Shown: piece by piece, positions 1 to 6,981 of the stretch
How positions within the stretch are numbered: position 1 is the first letter of the stretch
How the letters are laid out: every line of letters starts with the position of its first letter
Source: Candidatus Latescibacterota bacterium
Lineage (GTDB): Bacteria; Latescibacterota; UBA2968; UBA8231
Assembly (NCBI GenBank): GCA_003529325.1
Contig: DPVW01000337.1
Span: forward strand, 6,248 to 14,710
Reading direction: 5' to 3'
DNA length: 8,463 nucleotides
Position numbers and translations under genes: made by a program
The notes under the pieces: model-generated
Seen by the model: the letters and a program-made list of their open reading frames with translations, nothing else
Database searches by the model: none
Told to the model about the DNA's origin: nothing

Positions 1-416
1 TTTTTGGCTGTGGCGGTGACGGCTCCACGCTGGGACCGGATGGTACACCGATCGTTGATGATGACCCCATCGACGGCGACCCCGGCAACGGTGATTCGAC
101 GGCCGTGTCGGTTACACTCAGCCAGTTGAGTGCCGACATCTTTACGCCAAAATGCGCCACGTCAGGCTGCCACGGATCGTTTCCGTCAGCAGGCATGTCC
201 CTGGCAGCAGCCAATATCGCGGCGGCAATCATCAATGTACCGAGCAATCAGCGGCCGAATCTGAAACGCATCGACCCGGGCAATCCGGACGGGTCCTATC
301 TGCTGCAGAAGGTTCGTGGCATCGGCGCCAATGCGCAGATGCCCCTGGGTGGCACACCGCTGAGTGCGGCGGAAATTCAACTCATCGCCGACTGGATCAC
401 CGCCGGCGCACAGTGA
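1..416 (+). CDS. Lipoprotein with small c-type cytochrome-like domain (5' end missing)
   Basis: The frame is open from the left edge (first full codon at 3) to TGA at 414-416, so the start lies outside the window. The first visible residues are FGCGGDGS, which fits the end of a lipobox with its lipidated Cys, followed by an Asp/Gly/Pro-rich linker of about 30 residues. That suggests an exported, membrane-anchored protein; the signal peptide itself is not visible. The folded part contains IFTPKCATSGCHG, a CX4CH haem-binding-like motif with the first Cys codon at 153-155, and ends with a MPLGG stretch (likely distal Met ligand) and LSAAEIQLIADWITAGA, the usual C-terminal helix of small cytochrome c domains. 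Expanded CX4CH motifs are known in cytochrome-like domains of Planctomycetes and of many other Gram-negative bacteria. Role unknown; periplasmic electron transfer or redox sensing is inference. A GTG at 105 is in frame but would remove the lipoprotein linker, so I treat it as internal. Confidence 0.75.
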   Translation, partial: FGCGGDGSTLGPDGTPIVDDDPIDGDPGNGDSTAVSVTLSQLSADIFTPKCATSGCHGSFPSAGMSLAAANIAAAIINVPSNQRPNLKRIDPGNPDGSYLLQKVRGIGANAQMPLGGTPLSAAEIQLIADWITAGAQ

Positions 417-454
417 TCAGTCGTTGGCTTCAACGGATAGGTCTGGGCTCTCAT

Positions 455-1708
455 ATGACAGCAAAGGTCACCAAGGTCGAACGATTCATCCTGCACGTGC
501 CCTTCGTGGACCGCGTGCGTCGCGAGATGGAACGGGCGGGAGTGCATTCCTGGTCCGAACTGGAGATCAGCAAGGTCGAGACGGACGCCGGTGTCACCGG
601 TTGGGGGGAGACGATCCAGAATTACACCTGGGGTCGGGTGAAGAATGAGCAACGCGTCATCGGCAAGTCGCCGGCAGAGACGATGTGGGACGACTCTCTG
701 GGCGCCGGTCTGCAGATGGCCCTGTTCGATGCGGCGGGCAAGTTGGCGGGCGTCCCCGTCTATCGTCTGTTGGGATCCAAGGTGCGCGACTGGTGTGCGA
801 TCTCGTTCTGGGACCACGACATGTCACCGGAGAAATACGAGGAGGAGGCAAAGGTTGCCGTCTCCCTCGGCTATACGTGCATCAAGATCAAGACGCGGCC
901 GTGGTTCGATGTGCGTGAGACCATCGACCGCATCAGCAAGGTGACACCCGATCACTTTCGTATCGATGCGGACTGGAATGCCTTTCTCGTCAATGCTTCG
1001 AATGCGATCCCCCTGTTGCGCGAGTTGGAGCGGACCTTTCCAAAGATCAAGATTTTTGAAGATCCGATTCCCCGACACGACGCTTCCGGCAACCACTTCA
1101 TGCGGTCGCAGATCGAGACGGCCGTCGCTCATCACTACGGTTCGATCGGCACGCGTGAGGGGCTCGAGATGGGCGGCGTGTGCGATGGTTGGGTCATCGG
1201 TGGTGGCATCTCAAAGATCATGCAACAAGGTCATACGGCAGCGGCGCTGAACATGCCCTTCTTCCTGCAGATGGTGGGGGCGGCACCGACGACGGCACTG
1301 TCATTGCACCTGAGTGCGGTGTTGTCCGCCGCCCAATGGCCGACGATCACCTGTCACGAGTTGTACGAGCACAGTCTGTTGACCCAACGTATGCCCGTGA
1401 TCGATGGGCATGCCCGTGTGCCCGAAGAACCGGGTCTGGGAATCAGTCTCGATCCCGAAGCGTTGGAGAAGTATCGGGTGGAGAAGGCGGACCACTCCCT
1501 GCCGCGCCGCCTGGTGCGCGTCAATCGCCCTGGAGGCAGCAAGATCTACTTCGGCAATTCCGGTCAGAAGTGGACATTCTACAGCAATGGCAACAGTGCC
1601 CTCGACGACTGGGGTTGCAGCACCGATCTGCTCGACGACGATGGCTCCGCCGACTTCGACGAGTTGCACAAGCGGGCGAGTGAATCCCCGGTGATCACAG
1701 CCGAATGA
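455..1708 (+). CDS. Enolase-superfamily (mandelate racemase/muconate lactonizing type) protein, divergent active site
   Basis: This 417-residue protein has the two-part layout of the superfamily: an N-terminal capping domain (about 1-130, with GWGET near 49-53) and a barrel domain. Visible landmarks are the K144-I-K146 catalytic lysine motif on strand two, RIDADW with D171 as first metal ligand, and FEDPIP with E202 as second. The usual third acidic ligand, about 26 residues later, is not obvious: the local sequence is AHHYG (225-229). The place where mandelate racemase has its catalytic His reads MPFFLQMVG. A tail of about 75 residues (340-417) rich in Gly, Asp and aromatics extends past the usual barrel end. 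Family members dehydrate, racemise or cycloisomerise carboxylates such as sugar acids; the substrate here is not predictable. The frame is open upstream to 152, but those codons overlap the lipoprotein gene. ATG 455 starts recognisable family sequence; GTG 413 is the alternative. The stop overlaps the next start (ATGA), implying co-translation. Confidence 0.85.
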   Translation: MTAKVTKVERFILHVPFVDRVRREMERAGVHSWSELEISKVETDAGVTGWGETIQNYTWGRVKNEQRVIGKSPAETMWDDSLGAGLQMALFDAAGKLAGVPVYRLLGSKVRDWCAISFWDHDMSPEKYEEEAKVAVSLGYTCIKIKTRPWFDVRETIDRISKVTPDHFRIDADWNAFLVNASNAIPLLRELERTFPKIKIFEDPIPRHDASGNHFMRSQIETAVAHHYGSIGTREGLEMGGVCDGWVIGGGISKIMQQGHTAAALNMPFFLQMVGAAPTTALSLHLSAVLSAAQWPTITCHELYEHSLLTQRMPVIDGHARVPEEPGLGISLDPEALEKYRVEKADHSLPRRLVRVNRPGGSKIYFGNSGQKWTFYSNGNSALDDWGCSTDLLDDDGSADFDELHKRASESPVITAE

Positions 1709-2595
1709 GTGCTGGTCGTACACCGGAGTTGCTCATCGACGAGCTGTTCTTTCCCGAGGGGCCGCGCTGGCGGGTCGGTGAGGACGGTGTCGGCAGACTG
1801 TGGTTCTCCGATGTCCTGGCCTGCGAGATCAAGTCGGTGGATCTGACCGGCAAGCTGCAGTCCGTGGCTGAGGTGCCAGAGATGCCTTCGGGGTTGGGCT
1901 GGTGGCCGGATGGGACCTTCGTCGCCGTGTCGCTGGATGGCAAGCTGAATACGATCGGGACGGACTGCTCGGTTACGCCCGTGACCGACATGTCTGTCCT
2001 GGATGGTTTCGGCTGCAATGACATGGTCGTCGATGCGGCGGGGCGTAGCTACATCGGCAGTTATCAGTTGTTGGACGAGTCAAGGCACCCCGGCCCGGGC
2101 AACATGCCCGGCTTCAGCCATATCATTCTCGTGCAACCCGACGGTTCGGCCCGTATCGTGGCCGATCGCATGACCTTTCCCAATGGCCCCATCATCACGC
2201 CTGATGGTGGCACCTATATCGTCGCCGAGACTTTCGCCAATCGGTTGACGGCGTTCGACATCGAGGCAGATGGTTCATTGACGAATCGGCGCGTCTGGGC
2301 CGACATCGGTGCCCCACCGGATGGCATCACGATGGATGTGGAGGGCTGTCTCTGGGTCGCCGTGCCGTACTACATCTATGGAGGTCCAGGTGGATACGTG
2401 CGTGTGCGCGAAGGGGGCGAGATCGTCGATCGTATCGACATCGATGGTTACGCCTCCTATGCCTGCACGCTCGGTGGGCCGCAGATGAAGACGCTGTTCC
2501 TCTGCCAGTCGACGCTGATTGGTCGCGAACGCTTCCAGGGGGACGGACGCATCATGGTCGTCGACGTCGATGTCCCCGGCACAGGCACCCCGTGA
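1705..2595 (+). CDS. SMP-30/gluconolactonase-like lactone hydrolase
   Basis: This 296-residue protein has the length and repeats of the SMP-30/gluconolactonase/LRE six-bladed beta-propeller family. Likely divalent-metal ligands fall at expected places: E18 in FFPEGPRW, N105 in CNDMVVD, N160 in FPNGPIITPDG and D206 in PPDGITMD. These match the ligand positions of human SMP-30 (E18, N103, N154, D204) closely. There is no signal peptide, so it is probably cytoplasmic. Enzymes of this family open the lactone ring of aldonic and related sugar lactones. Its start overlaps the stop of the upstream enolase-superfamily gene by four bases, with no clear Shine-Dalgarno, so translation is probably coupled. 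A lactonase next to an acid-sugar dehydratase-like gene is a common catabolic pairing: lactone to acid, then acid to 2-keto-3-deoxy acid. That order is inferred from the neighbours, and the true substrate is unknown. Confidence 0.88.
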   Translation: MSAGRTPELLIDELFFPEGPRWRVGEDGVGRLWFSDVLACEIKSVDLTGKLQSVAEVPEMPSGLGWWPDGTFVAVSLDGKLNTIGTDCSVTPVTDMSVLDGFGCNDMVVDAAGRSYIGSYQLLDESRHPGPGNMPGFSHIILVQPDGSARIVADRMTFPNGPIITPDGGTYIVAETFANRLTAFDIEADGSLTNRRVWADIGAPPDGITMDVEGCLWVAVPYYIYGGPGGYVRVREGGEIVDRIDIDGYASYACTLGGPQMKTLFLCQSTLIGRERFQGDGRIMVVDVDVPGTGTP

Positions 2596-2602
2596 GCGAC
2601 GC

Positions 2603-4177
2603 TTGAACTGGGACTTCCCCTACGCCAGTCGGCGCATGCCGGTGCTGGCCCGCAATGTGGTGGCCACGTCGCAGCCCCTGGCGGCGCAGGCGGGTCTGCA
2701 GATGCTGGCGCGAGGTGGCAATGCGATCGACGCGGCACTGGCAGCGGCGATGGCGCTGACGGTGGTGGAGCCGAATATGAATGGTATCGGCTCCGATGCC
2801 TTCGCCATTCTCTGGGATGGCGCAGCACTGCACGGACTCAATGCCTGCGGACGATCGCCGCAGGCCTGGTCGCCGGCGCACTTCGCCCAATACGAACAGA
2901 TGCCGACACGCGGCTGGGATGCAGTGACCGTACCCGGGTGTGTGTCGGCGTGGAAAGCACTGTCCAAACGTTTCGGGCGCTTGCCCTTCCCCGATCTGTT
3001 CGAACCGGCGATTCGATACGCCCGAGATGGCTGGCTGGTGCCGCCCGTGACAGCTGCCTCCTGGGTGGTGGCGGCGCGCTCGTATGTGGATATGCCGGAC
3101 TGGGGCGCCGCCTTCAGCCTCGATGGCCGGGCGCCGGGCGTGGGCGAACGGTTTCGGTTTCCCGCGCAGGCGGCAACCCTCGAGCGCATCGCCACCACCG
3201 AGGGCGAGGCCTTTTACCGAGGGGATCTGGCGGAGCGGATCGTCGCTCATGCGCAGGCCACCGGTGGTCTGATGAGTGTCGAGGATCTGGCAACACATCA
3301 ACCGCAGTGGGTGCAGCCCATGGCCGTCGACTATCGCGGTCAGTCTCTGCACGAAATCCCGCCCAATGGTCAGGGCATTACGGCGCTGATCGCACTGGGT
3401 ATCCTGCGCCAGTTCGATCTGCCCGCGCACCCCGTCGATTCCGCCGACAGCCTGCACCTGCAGATCGAGGCGATGAAACTGGCTTTCGCCGATGCCAAGC
3501 GCTACGTGTCGGATCCGGGGACACGAGATGTCGACTTCGAGGCGTTGCTCGACGACGCCTACCTGAAACGCCGCGCCGGCGAGATCGACATGATCCGGGC
3601 GCAGGCCCCCGTCTTTGGTACTCCGGGGCAGGGCGAGACCGTGTATCTCACGGCAGCCGACGAAGAAGGCCGCATGATTTCTTTCATCCAGTCCAACTTC
3701 TCCGGCTTCGGTTCCGGCGTCGTCGTGCCGGATACGGGGATCAGTCTGCAGAATCGGGGTTCCGGTTTCGTCCTCGACGCCGGGCATCCGAATCAGGTGG
3801 ATGGTGGCAAACGTCCCTATCACACCATCATCCCCGCCTTTGTCACGCGTGGTGGGCAGCCACTGATCAGTTATGGCGTGATGGGTGGTCACATGCAACC
3901 CCAGGGTCATGCGCAGGTGATGGTCCGTCTCTTTGACTATGAGCAGAATCCACAAGCCGCCCTCGATGCACCCAGGTGGCGTTTCGACACGGGGCTGGAT
4001 GTCGGGGTAGAATCAGCGATTGGTGCAGAGGTGCTCGCCGATCTGGAGGGGCGTGGACATGAGTTGCATGAACAGGCGCCGGCGCATTTCGGGGGAGGCC
4101 AGCTCATCTATCGCCTCGAAGACGGATACCTCGGGGCATCGGAGCCGCGCAAAGATGGGCAAGCCGTGGGCTACTGA
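2603..4177 (+). CDS. Gamma-glutamyltransferase family protein (Ntn hydrolase), cytoplasmic type
   Basis: From a TTG start this is 524 residues. Family landmarks are ARNVVATSQPLAAQAGLQML near the start, GGNAID (38-43), T346 in GETVYLTAADEEG, SGFGSGVVV (367-375), ISLQNRG, and MGGHMQPQGH (427-436). By analogy with E. coli GGT, T346 would be the autocleavage site and nucleophile, giving a light chain of about 179 residues, close to the usual 190. The residues after it (VY) differ from the TTH context of classical GGTs. There is no signal peptide, unlike periplasmic glutathione-degrading GGT. Such proteins may hydrolyse gamma-glutamyl or other amides; actual activity is uncertain. The TTG lies 7 bases past the previous stop and begins MNWDFPYASRRMPV, where similarity seems to begin. 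ATG 2570 (26-base overlap with the previous gene), ATG 2519 and ATG 2636 are alternatives. A terminator follows directly, so this is probably the last gene of its operon. Confidence 0.85.
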   Translation: MNWDFPYASRRMPVLARNVVATSQPLAAQAGLQMLARGGNAIDAALAAAMALTVVEPNMNGIGSDAFAILWDGAALHGLNACGRSPQAWSPAHFAQYEQMPTRGWDAVTVPGCVSAWKALSKRFGRLPFPDLFEPAIRYARDGWLVPPVTAASWVVAARSYVDMPDWGAAFSLDGRAPGVGERFRFPAQAATLERIATTEGEAFYRGDLAERIVAHAQATGGLMSVEDLATHQPQWVQPMAVDYRGQSLHEIPPNGQGITALIALGILRQFDLPAHPVDSADSLHLQIEAMKLAFADAKRYVSDPGTRDVDFEALLDDAYLKRRAGEIDMIRAQAPVFGTPGQGETVYLTAADEEGRMISFIQSNFSGFGSGVVVPDTGISLQNRGSGFVLDAGHPNQVDGGKRPYHTIIPAFVTRGGQPLISYGVMGGHMQPQGHAQVMVRLFDYEQNPQAALDAPRWRFDTGLDVGVESAIGAEVLADLEGRGHELHEQAPAHFGGGQLIYRLEDGYLGASEPRKDGQAVGY

Positions 4178-4178
4178 G

Positions 4179-4206
4179 ACGGTTGCGCCTCGTGGCGACC
4201 GTTTTT
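4179..4206 (+). terminator. Candidate rho-independent terminator after the GGT-family gene
   Basis: Two bases after the TGA, ACGGT (4179-4183) pairs with ACCGT (4198-4202) and CGCC (4186-4189) pairs with GGCG (4194-4197). This gives a nine-base-pair stem with a two-base bulge and a TCGT loop, followed by a T run at 4202-4206. It would close the enolase-superfamily/lactonase/GGT transcription unit. The T run is short, so termination may be incomplete. Confidence 0.6.
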
Positions 4207-4232
4207 CGGGGCGGTTATGTCTCAGATCGTAG

Positions 4233-4261
4233 GTGACAGGCTTGTTAAGTACCGTCATATT
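4233..4261 (+). promoter_or_regulatory. Candidate sigma70-type promoter for the nuo operon
   Basis: GTGACA (4233-4238, five of six matches to TTGACA) is followed after exactly 17 bases by CATATT (4256-4261, four of six matches to TATAAT). It lies between the terminator and nuoA, in a locally more AT-rich stretch, and would start transcription near 4268, leaving a leader of about 60 bases. The rest of the 149-base gap shows no gene. The assignment rests on position and consensus match only. Confidence 0.4.
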
Positions 4262-4326
4262 ACGCGGCCACGGGCTTTGCCACATGCCTGGAGTACTCAT
4301 CCAACGACCAGGATCCAAGACTGCTT

Positions 4327-4695
4327 TTGAGCAATCCCACCGACTATGCTTTCTTCGGCGCCCTGCTGGTGATCGGCACCGTGCTGGGTATCGCCCCCGT
4401 GGTGGCGCCACTGTTCCTGGCGCCCCGTTCCACCGGTAAGAAGACGCGCGACACCTACGAGTGTGGCGTCGATACCGAGGGCGGTGCCTGGATGCGTTTC
4501 GATATCTCCTACTATCTGTTTGCGCTGATTTTCGTCGTCTTCGAAGTCGATGTGCTGTACATCCTGCCCATCGCCGTCATCTTCGACGACGGCCGATATG
4601 TCTGGCGCGATCTCATCGAACTGTCACTGTTCATCGGCATCCTGTTCCTGGCCATCATCTATGCCTGGCGCAAGGGTGTGTTGCACTGGAGGTGA
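4327..4695 (+). CDS. nuoA: NADH-quinone oxidoreductase subunit A
   Basis: This is a 122-residue inner-membrane subunit of respiratory complex I and the first gene of the nuo operon. It shows the three expected transmembrane segments at about 7-31, 62-86 and 95-114. It carries the conserved loop YECGV (44-48), which lies near the quinone channel, and the intramembrane acidic motif FEVDVLYILP (72-81, E73 and D75). Length is normal for NuoA. NuoA sits with NuoH and NuoJ/K at the base of the membrane arm. No in-frame ATG or GTG exists between the upstream stop at 4246 and recognisable NuoA sequence. TTG 4327 is chosen; CTG 4321 is a real alternative because AGGA (4310-4313) lies 7 bases before it but 13 before the TTG. 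The stop lies inside the nuoB ribosome-binding site. Confidence 0.93.
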   Translation: MSNPTDYAFFGALLVIGTVLGIAPVVAPLFLAPRSTGKKTRDTYECGVDTEGGAWMRFDISYYLFALIFVVFEVDVLYILPIAVIFDDGRYVWRDLIELSLFIGILFLAIIYAWRKGVLHWR

Positions 4696-4696
4696 G
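4688..4696 (+). promoter_or_regulatory. Strong ribosome-binding site for nuoB
   Basis: GGAGGTGAG, an essentially full anti-Shine-Dalgarno match, sits 5 bases before the nuoB ATG at 4702 and overlaps the last codon and stop of nuoA. It is the strongest such site in the window and fixes the nuoB start. Confidence 0.8.
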
Positions 4697-4701
4697 TCGT
4701 T

Positions 4702-5241
4702 ATGTCTGAGATCGCCACCGAGAACACGCCGAGTCTCGACAATACCGAACAACTGTTGGAGCAGGTGCGTCCCCTCGTGCACCTGGACTCACTGGAAAAT
4801 CTGCTCAATGTGGGCCGCGCCAACTCGTTGTGGCCGCTGACATTCGGTCTCGCCTGCTGCGCCATGGAGATGATGGCTGTCGGTGCCTCTCGCTTCGATC
4901 TGGATCGCATCGGGGCCGGTGTGTTTCGCCCAAGTGCACGACAGGCGGATGTGATGATTCTGGCGGGCACGATTTCGCGCAAGATGGGGCCCGTCATCAA
5001 GACGCTGTGGGACCAGATGCCATCACCGAAGTGGGCCATCGCCATGGGTGGCTGCACGATCGATGGTGGGCCATTCAAGTATCCTGGGCAATACGCCATC
5101 ATCGAGGGTGCTGACAAGATCATTCCCGTCGATGTCTACGTGCCCGGTTGTCCGCCGCGGCCCGAGGCGTTGTTCGCCGGCATCCTCAAGTTGGCGGAGA
5201 AGATCAAGGAGGGGCGTAAGGGTCCGGAGTTGGCCTCATGA
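4702..5241 (+). CDS. nuoB: NADH-quinone oxidoreductase subunit B (N2 cluster subunit)
   Basis: This 179-residue peripheral-arm subunit of complex I carries iron-sulfur cluster N2, the last one before quinone. The four expected ligands are visible: adjacent C52-C53 in [11 protein letters not shown]118 in MGGCTIDGG, and C150 in [19 protein letters not shown] (64-71) and [10 protein letters not shown] (75-84) are also typical. The segment after C118 reads [12 protein letters not shown] rather than the NGGGYYHYSYS-like form of many proteobacterial NuoB proteins. I recall the former type from Bacteroidetes, Acidobacteria and delta-type lineages. NuoB contacts NuoD, NuoI and NuoH around the quinone pocket. 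The start is supported by the strong ribosome-binding site just upstream, and the stop overlaps the nuoC start by ATGA. Confidence 0.96.
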   Translation: MSEIATENTPSLDNTEQLLEQVRPLVHLDSLENLLNVGRANSLWPLTFGLACCAMEMMAVGASRFDLDRIGAGVFRPSARQADVMILAGTISRKMGPVIKTLWDQMPSPKWAIAMGGCTIDGGPFKYPGQYAIIEGADKIIPVDVYVPGCPPRPEALFAGILKLAEKIKEGRKGPELAS

Positions 5242-5768
5242 GTGAAGTGAGTAGCGATTTGGCCCTTGCCGGCGTGCAGTCGTCGACAGATATCGACTTC
5301 GACGAACGCGGGTTGCAGCATCGACACGAAGCCTTGGCCGGCGACATGCCCGTAGTGGCGGGCGCTTTCCGTGCCGCCGGATACTGTCTCGAGCATATCA
5401 CCTGTTTGGACCTGCGTCAGGTTGAAGAGGTGGCAGGTTTCCGCGTCGACTATCAGTTCAATCGTATCGGCAGCCCGGTGGATCGGCACGTCGTCCAGGT
5501 GAAGGTGGGCGAGACCGAAACGGCGACGAGTATCGCCAGTGTCTATCCCGGTGCCGACTGGTACGAACGTGAGGTTTTCGACATGCACGGTGTGCTCGTC
5601 GATGGTCATCCAAATCTGAAACGACTCCTCATGCCTGAGGACTACAGGGGCTACCCGTTGCGAAAGGATTTTCTCGACGAGGATCCAGAGCGACATCAGA
5701 TGTCGGGGGTGGTGGTTGAGGCAGAGGCTGCACAGGAGGACGTTGCTGACGGGGAGGACGGGGCATGA
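5238..5768 (+). CDS. nuoC: NADH-quinone oxidoreductase subunit C (30 kDa-type)
   Basis: This 176-residue subunit of the complex I peripheral arm has no cofactor and stabilises NuoD and NuoB. The 30 kDa-subunit signature is intact: [16 protein letters not shown] (103-118), [17 protein letters not shown] (124-140) and LRKDF (141-145). The N-terminal half is more variable, as is normal. The last 20 or so residues are a low-complexity acidic tail ([16 protein letters not shown]). It is a stand-alone gene, not the fused nuoCD of E. coli. Its start overlaps the nuoB stop (ATGA), with GGAG (5226-5229) 8 bases before the ATG. Its own stop overlaps the nuoD start in the same way, so B, C and D are translationally coupled. 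Confidence 0.95.
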   Translation: MSEVSSDLALAGVQSSTDIDFDERGLQHRHEALAGDMPVVAGAFRAAGYCLEHITCLDLRQVEEVAGFRVDYQFNRIGSPVDRHVVQVKVGETETATSIASVYPGADWYEREVFDMHGVLVDGHPNLKRLLMPEDYRGYPLRKDFLDEDPERHQMSGVVVEAEAAQEDVADGEDGA

Positions 5769-6904
5769 CGCAACCGGCGCCGACGATGGAGTTGGTCCAG
5801 GACCCCGAGGACCGCGACACGTACTACATGAACATGGGGCCGCAGCATCCGTCCACGCACGGTGTGCTGCGCTTGCGGTTGCACCTGAATGGGGAGCGCA
5901 TCCTCCACGTGGATCCCGTCATCGGCTACGGTCATCGTGCCCACGAGAAGATGGCGGAGAATCGAGACTATCTGCAGTTCCTGCCGAATACGAGTCGCAT
6001 CGACTACCTGTCGGGCATGATCTACAATCTCGGCTACTGCCAGGCCATCGAGAAGGCCATGCAGATCGAGGTGCCGGAACGGGCGGAGTACATCCGCATC
6101 ATCTGCGGCGAGATGAATCGTATCTCCAGCCATCTGCTGTGGTTCGGTACGTATCTGTTGGATCTGGGGGGAATCACGGCGTTCCTCTACGCCTTCGACG
6201 ATCGCGAGAAGATCCTCGACATCCTCGATTCGGTGACCGGCTCCCGTCTGACCTACAACTATGGCCGGTTCGGTGGCGTGTCGATGGACGTGGACGACAC
6301 CTTTCTCCGCAGTGTCGCTGATTTCTCTGAGTACTTTCGCAAACGCATCGAAGAGTATCACAAGCTGGTAACGCACAACGTCATCTTCCGCCATCGCACC
6401 AGGGGCGTAGGTGTGATGGGCGCCGATCTGGCGCTGGACTATGCGGTCACTGGCCCATGTCTGCGGGCTGCGGGCATCGCCAGTGATGTGCGCAAGGACG
6501 AACCCTACGGCATCTACGATCGTTTCGATTTCGACGTGGTCACTGCCGAAGGGGGTGATTGTTTCGCCCGGCATATGGTGCGCATGGGCGAGATGGAGCA
6601 GTCGCTGGGCATCATCGAGCAGGCGGTACGGGATATCCCCGAAGGGCCGGTGCTGGCGCCGAAAGTGCCAAAAAGAATCCGACCTCCCGAGGGGGAGCAC
6701 TACTTCGCCGTCGAGGCGGCGCGTGGTCACTTTGGCATGTACATCCGCAGCGACGGTACCGATGTGCCGGTGCGACAGAAGTTGCGCACCCCTTCCTTCG
6801 TGCATGTGTCGACCATGCCCGCCGTTTTGCCCGGCACCATGCTCGCCGACACGGTGGCCATTCTCGGCAGCATCGATATCGTCATTCCCGAGATCGACCG
6901 GTAA
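5765..6904 (+). CDS. nuoD: NADH-quinone oxidoreductase subunit D (49 kDa-type, quinone site)
   Basis: This 379-residue subunit forms the quinone headgroup site of complex I together with NuoB. It carries NMGPQHPSTHGVLRL (23-37). H32 and Y81 (in RIDYLSGM) correspond, by a constant offset of six, to the quinone-contacting H38 and Y87 of Thermus Nqo4. EMNRISSHLLWFG (116-128), RTRGVGVMG (211-219) and the C-terminal GSIDIVIPEIDR are standard. The usual HRGIEK segment reads HRAHEKMAE here (57-65). Length is slightly short of the 390-420 of many NuoD proteins but no domain is missing. The start overlaps the nuoC stop (ATGA), and GGAGG (5753-5757) lies 7 bases upstream. The next gene is nuoH; no nuoE, nuoF or nuoG intervenes. 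Confidence 0.96.
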   Translation: MTQPAPTMELVQDPEDRDTYYMNMGPQHPSTHGVLRLRLHLNGERILHVDPVIGYGHRAHEKMAENRDYLQFLPNTSRIDYLSGMIYNLGYCQAIEKAMQIEVPERAEYIRIICGEMNRISSHLLWFGTYLLDLGGITAFLYAFDDREKILDILDSVTGSRLTYNYGRFGGVSMDVDDTFLRSVADFSEYFRKRIEEYHKLVTHNVIFRHRTRGVGVMGADLALDYAVTGPCLRAAGIASDVRKDEPYGIYDRFDFDVVTAEGGDCFARHMVRMGEMEQSLGIIEQAVRDIPEGPVLAPKVPKRIRPPEGEHYFAVEAARGHFGMYIRSDGTDVPVRQKLRTPSFVHVSTMPAVLPGTMLADTVAILGSIDIVIPEIDR

Positions 6905-6930
6905 TGGGCGTGACTCAACGCCGCGTGGCC

Positions 6931-6974
6931 GAGATCGCGTGGCCCTGCCCCGCACCGACCCACGGCGCGATCTC
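6931..6974 (+). repeat. Inverted repeat in the nuoD-nuoH junction
   Basis: GAGATCGCG (6931-6939) is an exact inverted match to CGCGATCTC (6966-6974), giving a nine-base-pair stem around a 26-base loop. A direct repeat of CGCGTGGCC (6922-6930 and 6936-6944) overlaps its left arm. The structure ends just before the nuoH ribosome-binding site and has no T run, so it is not an intrinsic terminator. It could affect mRNA processing or translation of nuoH, but it may be chance in GC-rich DNA. The junction could also encode a 27-residue peptide (ATG 6904 to TGA 6985-6987), for which I see no independent support. Confidence 0.35.
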
Positions 6975-6977
6975 TGC

Positions 6978-6981
6978 GGAG
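6978..6981 (+). promoter_or_regulatory. Ribosome-binding site supporting the GTG start of nuoH
   Basis: GGAG lies 7 bases before the GTG at 6989. No ATG in the nuoH frame precedes the recognisable N-terminus, so this site decides the start. Confidence 0.6.

Noticed and set aside
152..454. Upstream in-frame extension of the enolase-superfamily gene, beginning at ATG 152
   Set aside because: It lies inside the lipoprotein gene in another frame, and its translation is Arg/His/Gly-rich with no family similarity. Conserved family sequence starts only at 455.
2938..3936. A 332-codon + strand frame inside the GGT-family gene
   Set aside because: It is a +1 shadow rich in Arg, Gly and Ser with no domain, fully covered by the real gene.
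2552..3955. A 467-codon open frame on the - strand opposite the GGT-family gene
   Set aside because: It is a shadow frame with low-complexity His/Arg-rich composition. The + strand carries the conserved transferase motifs.
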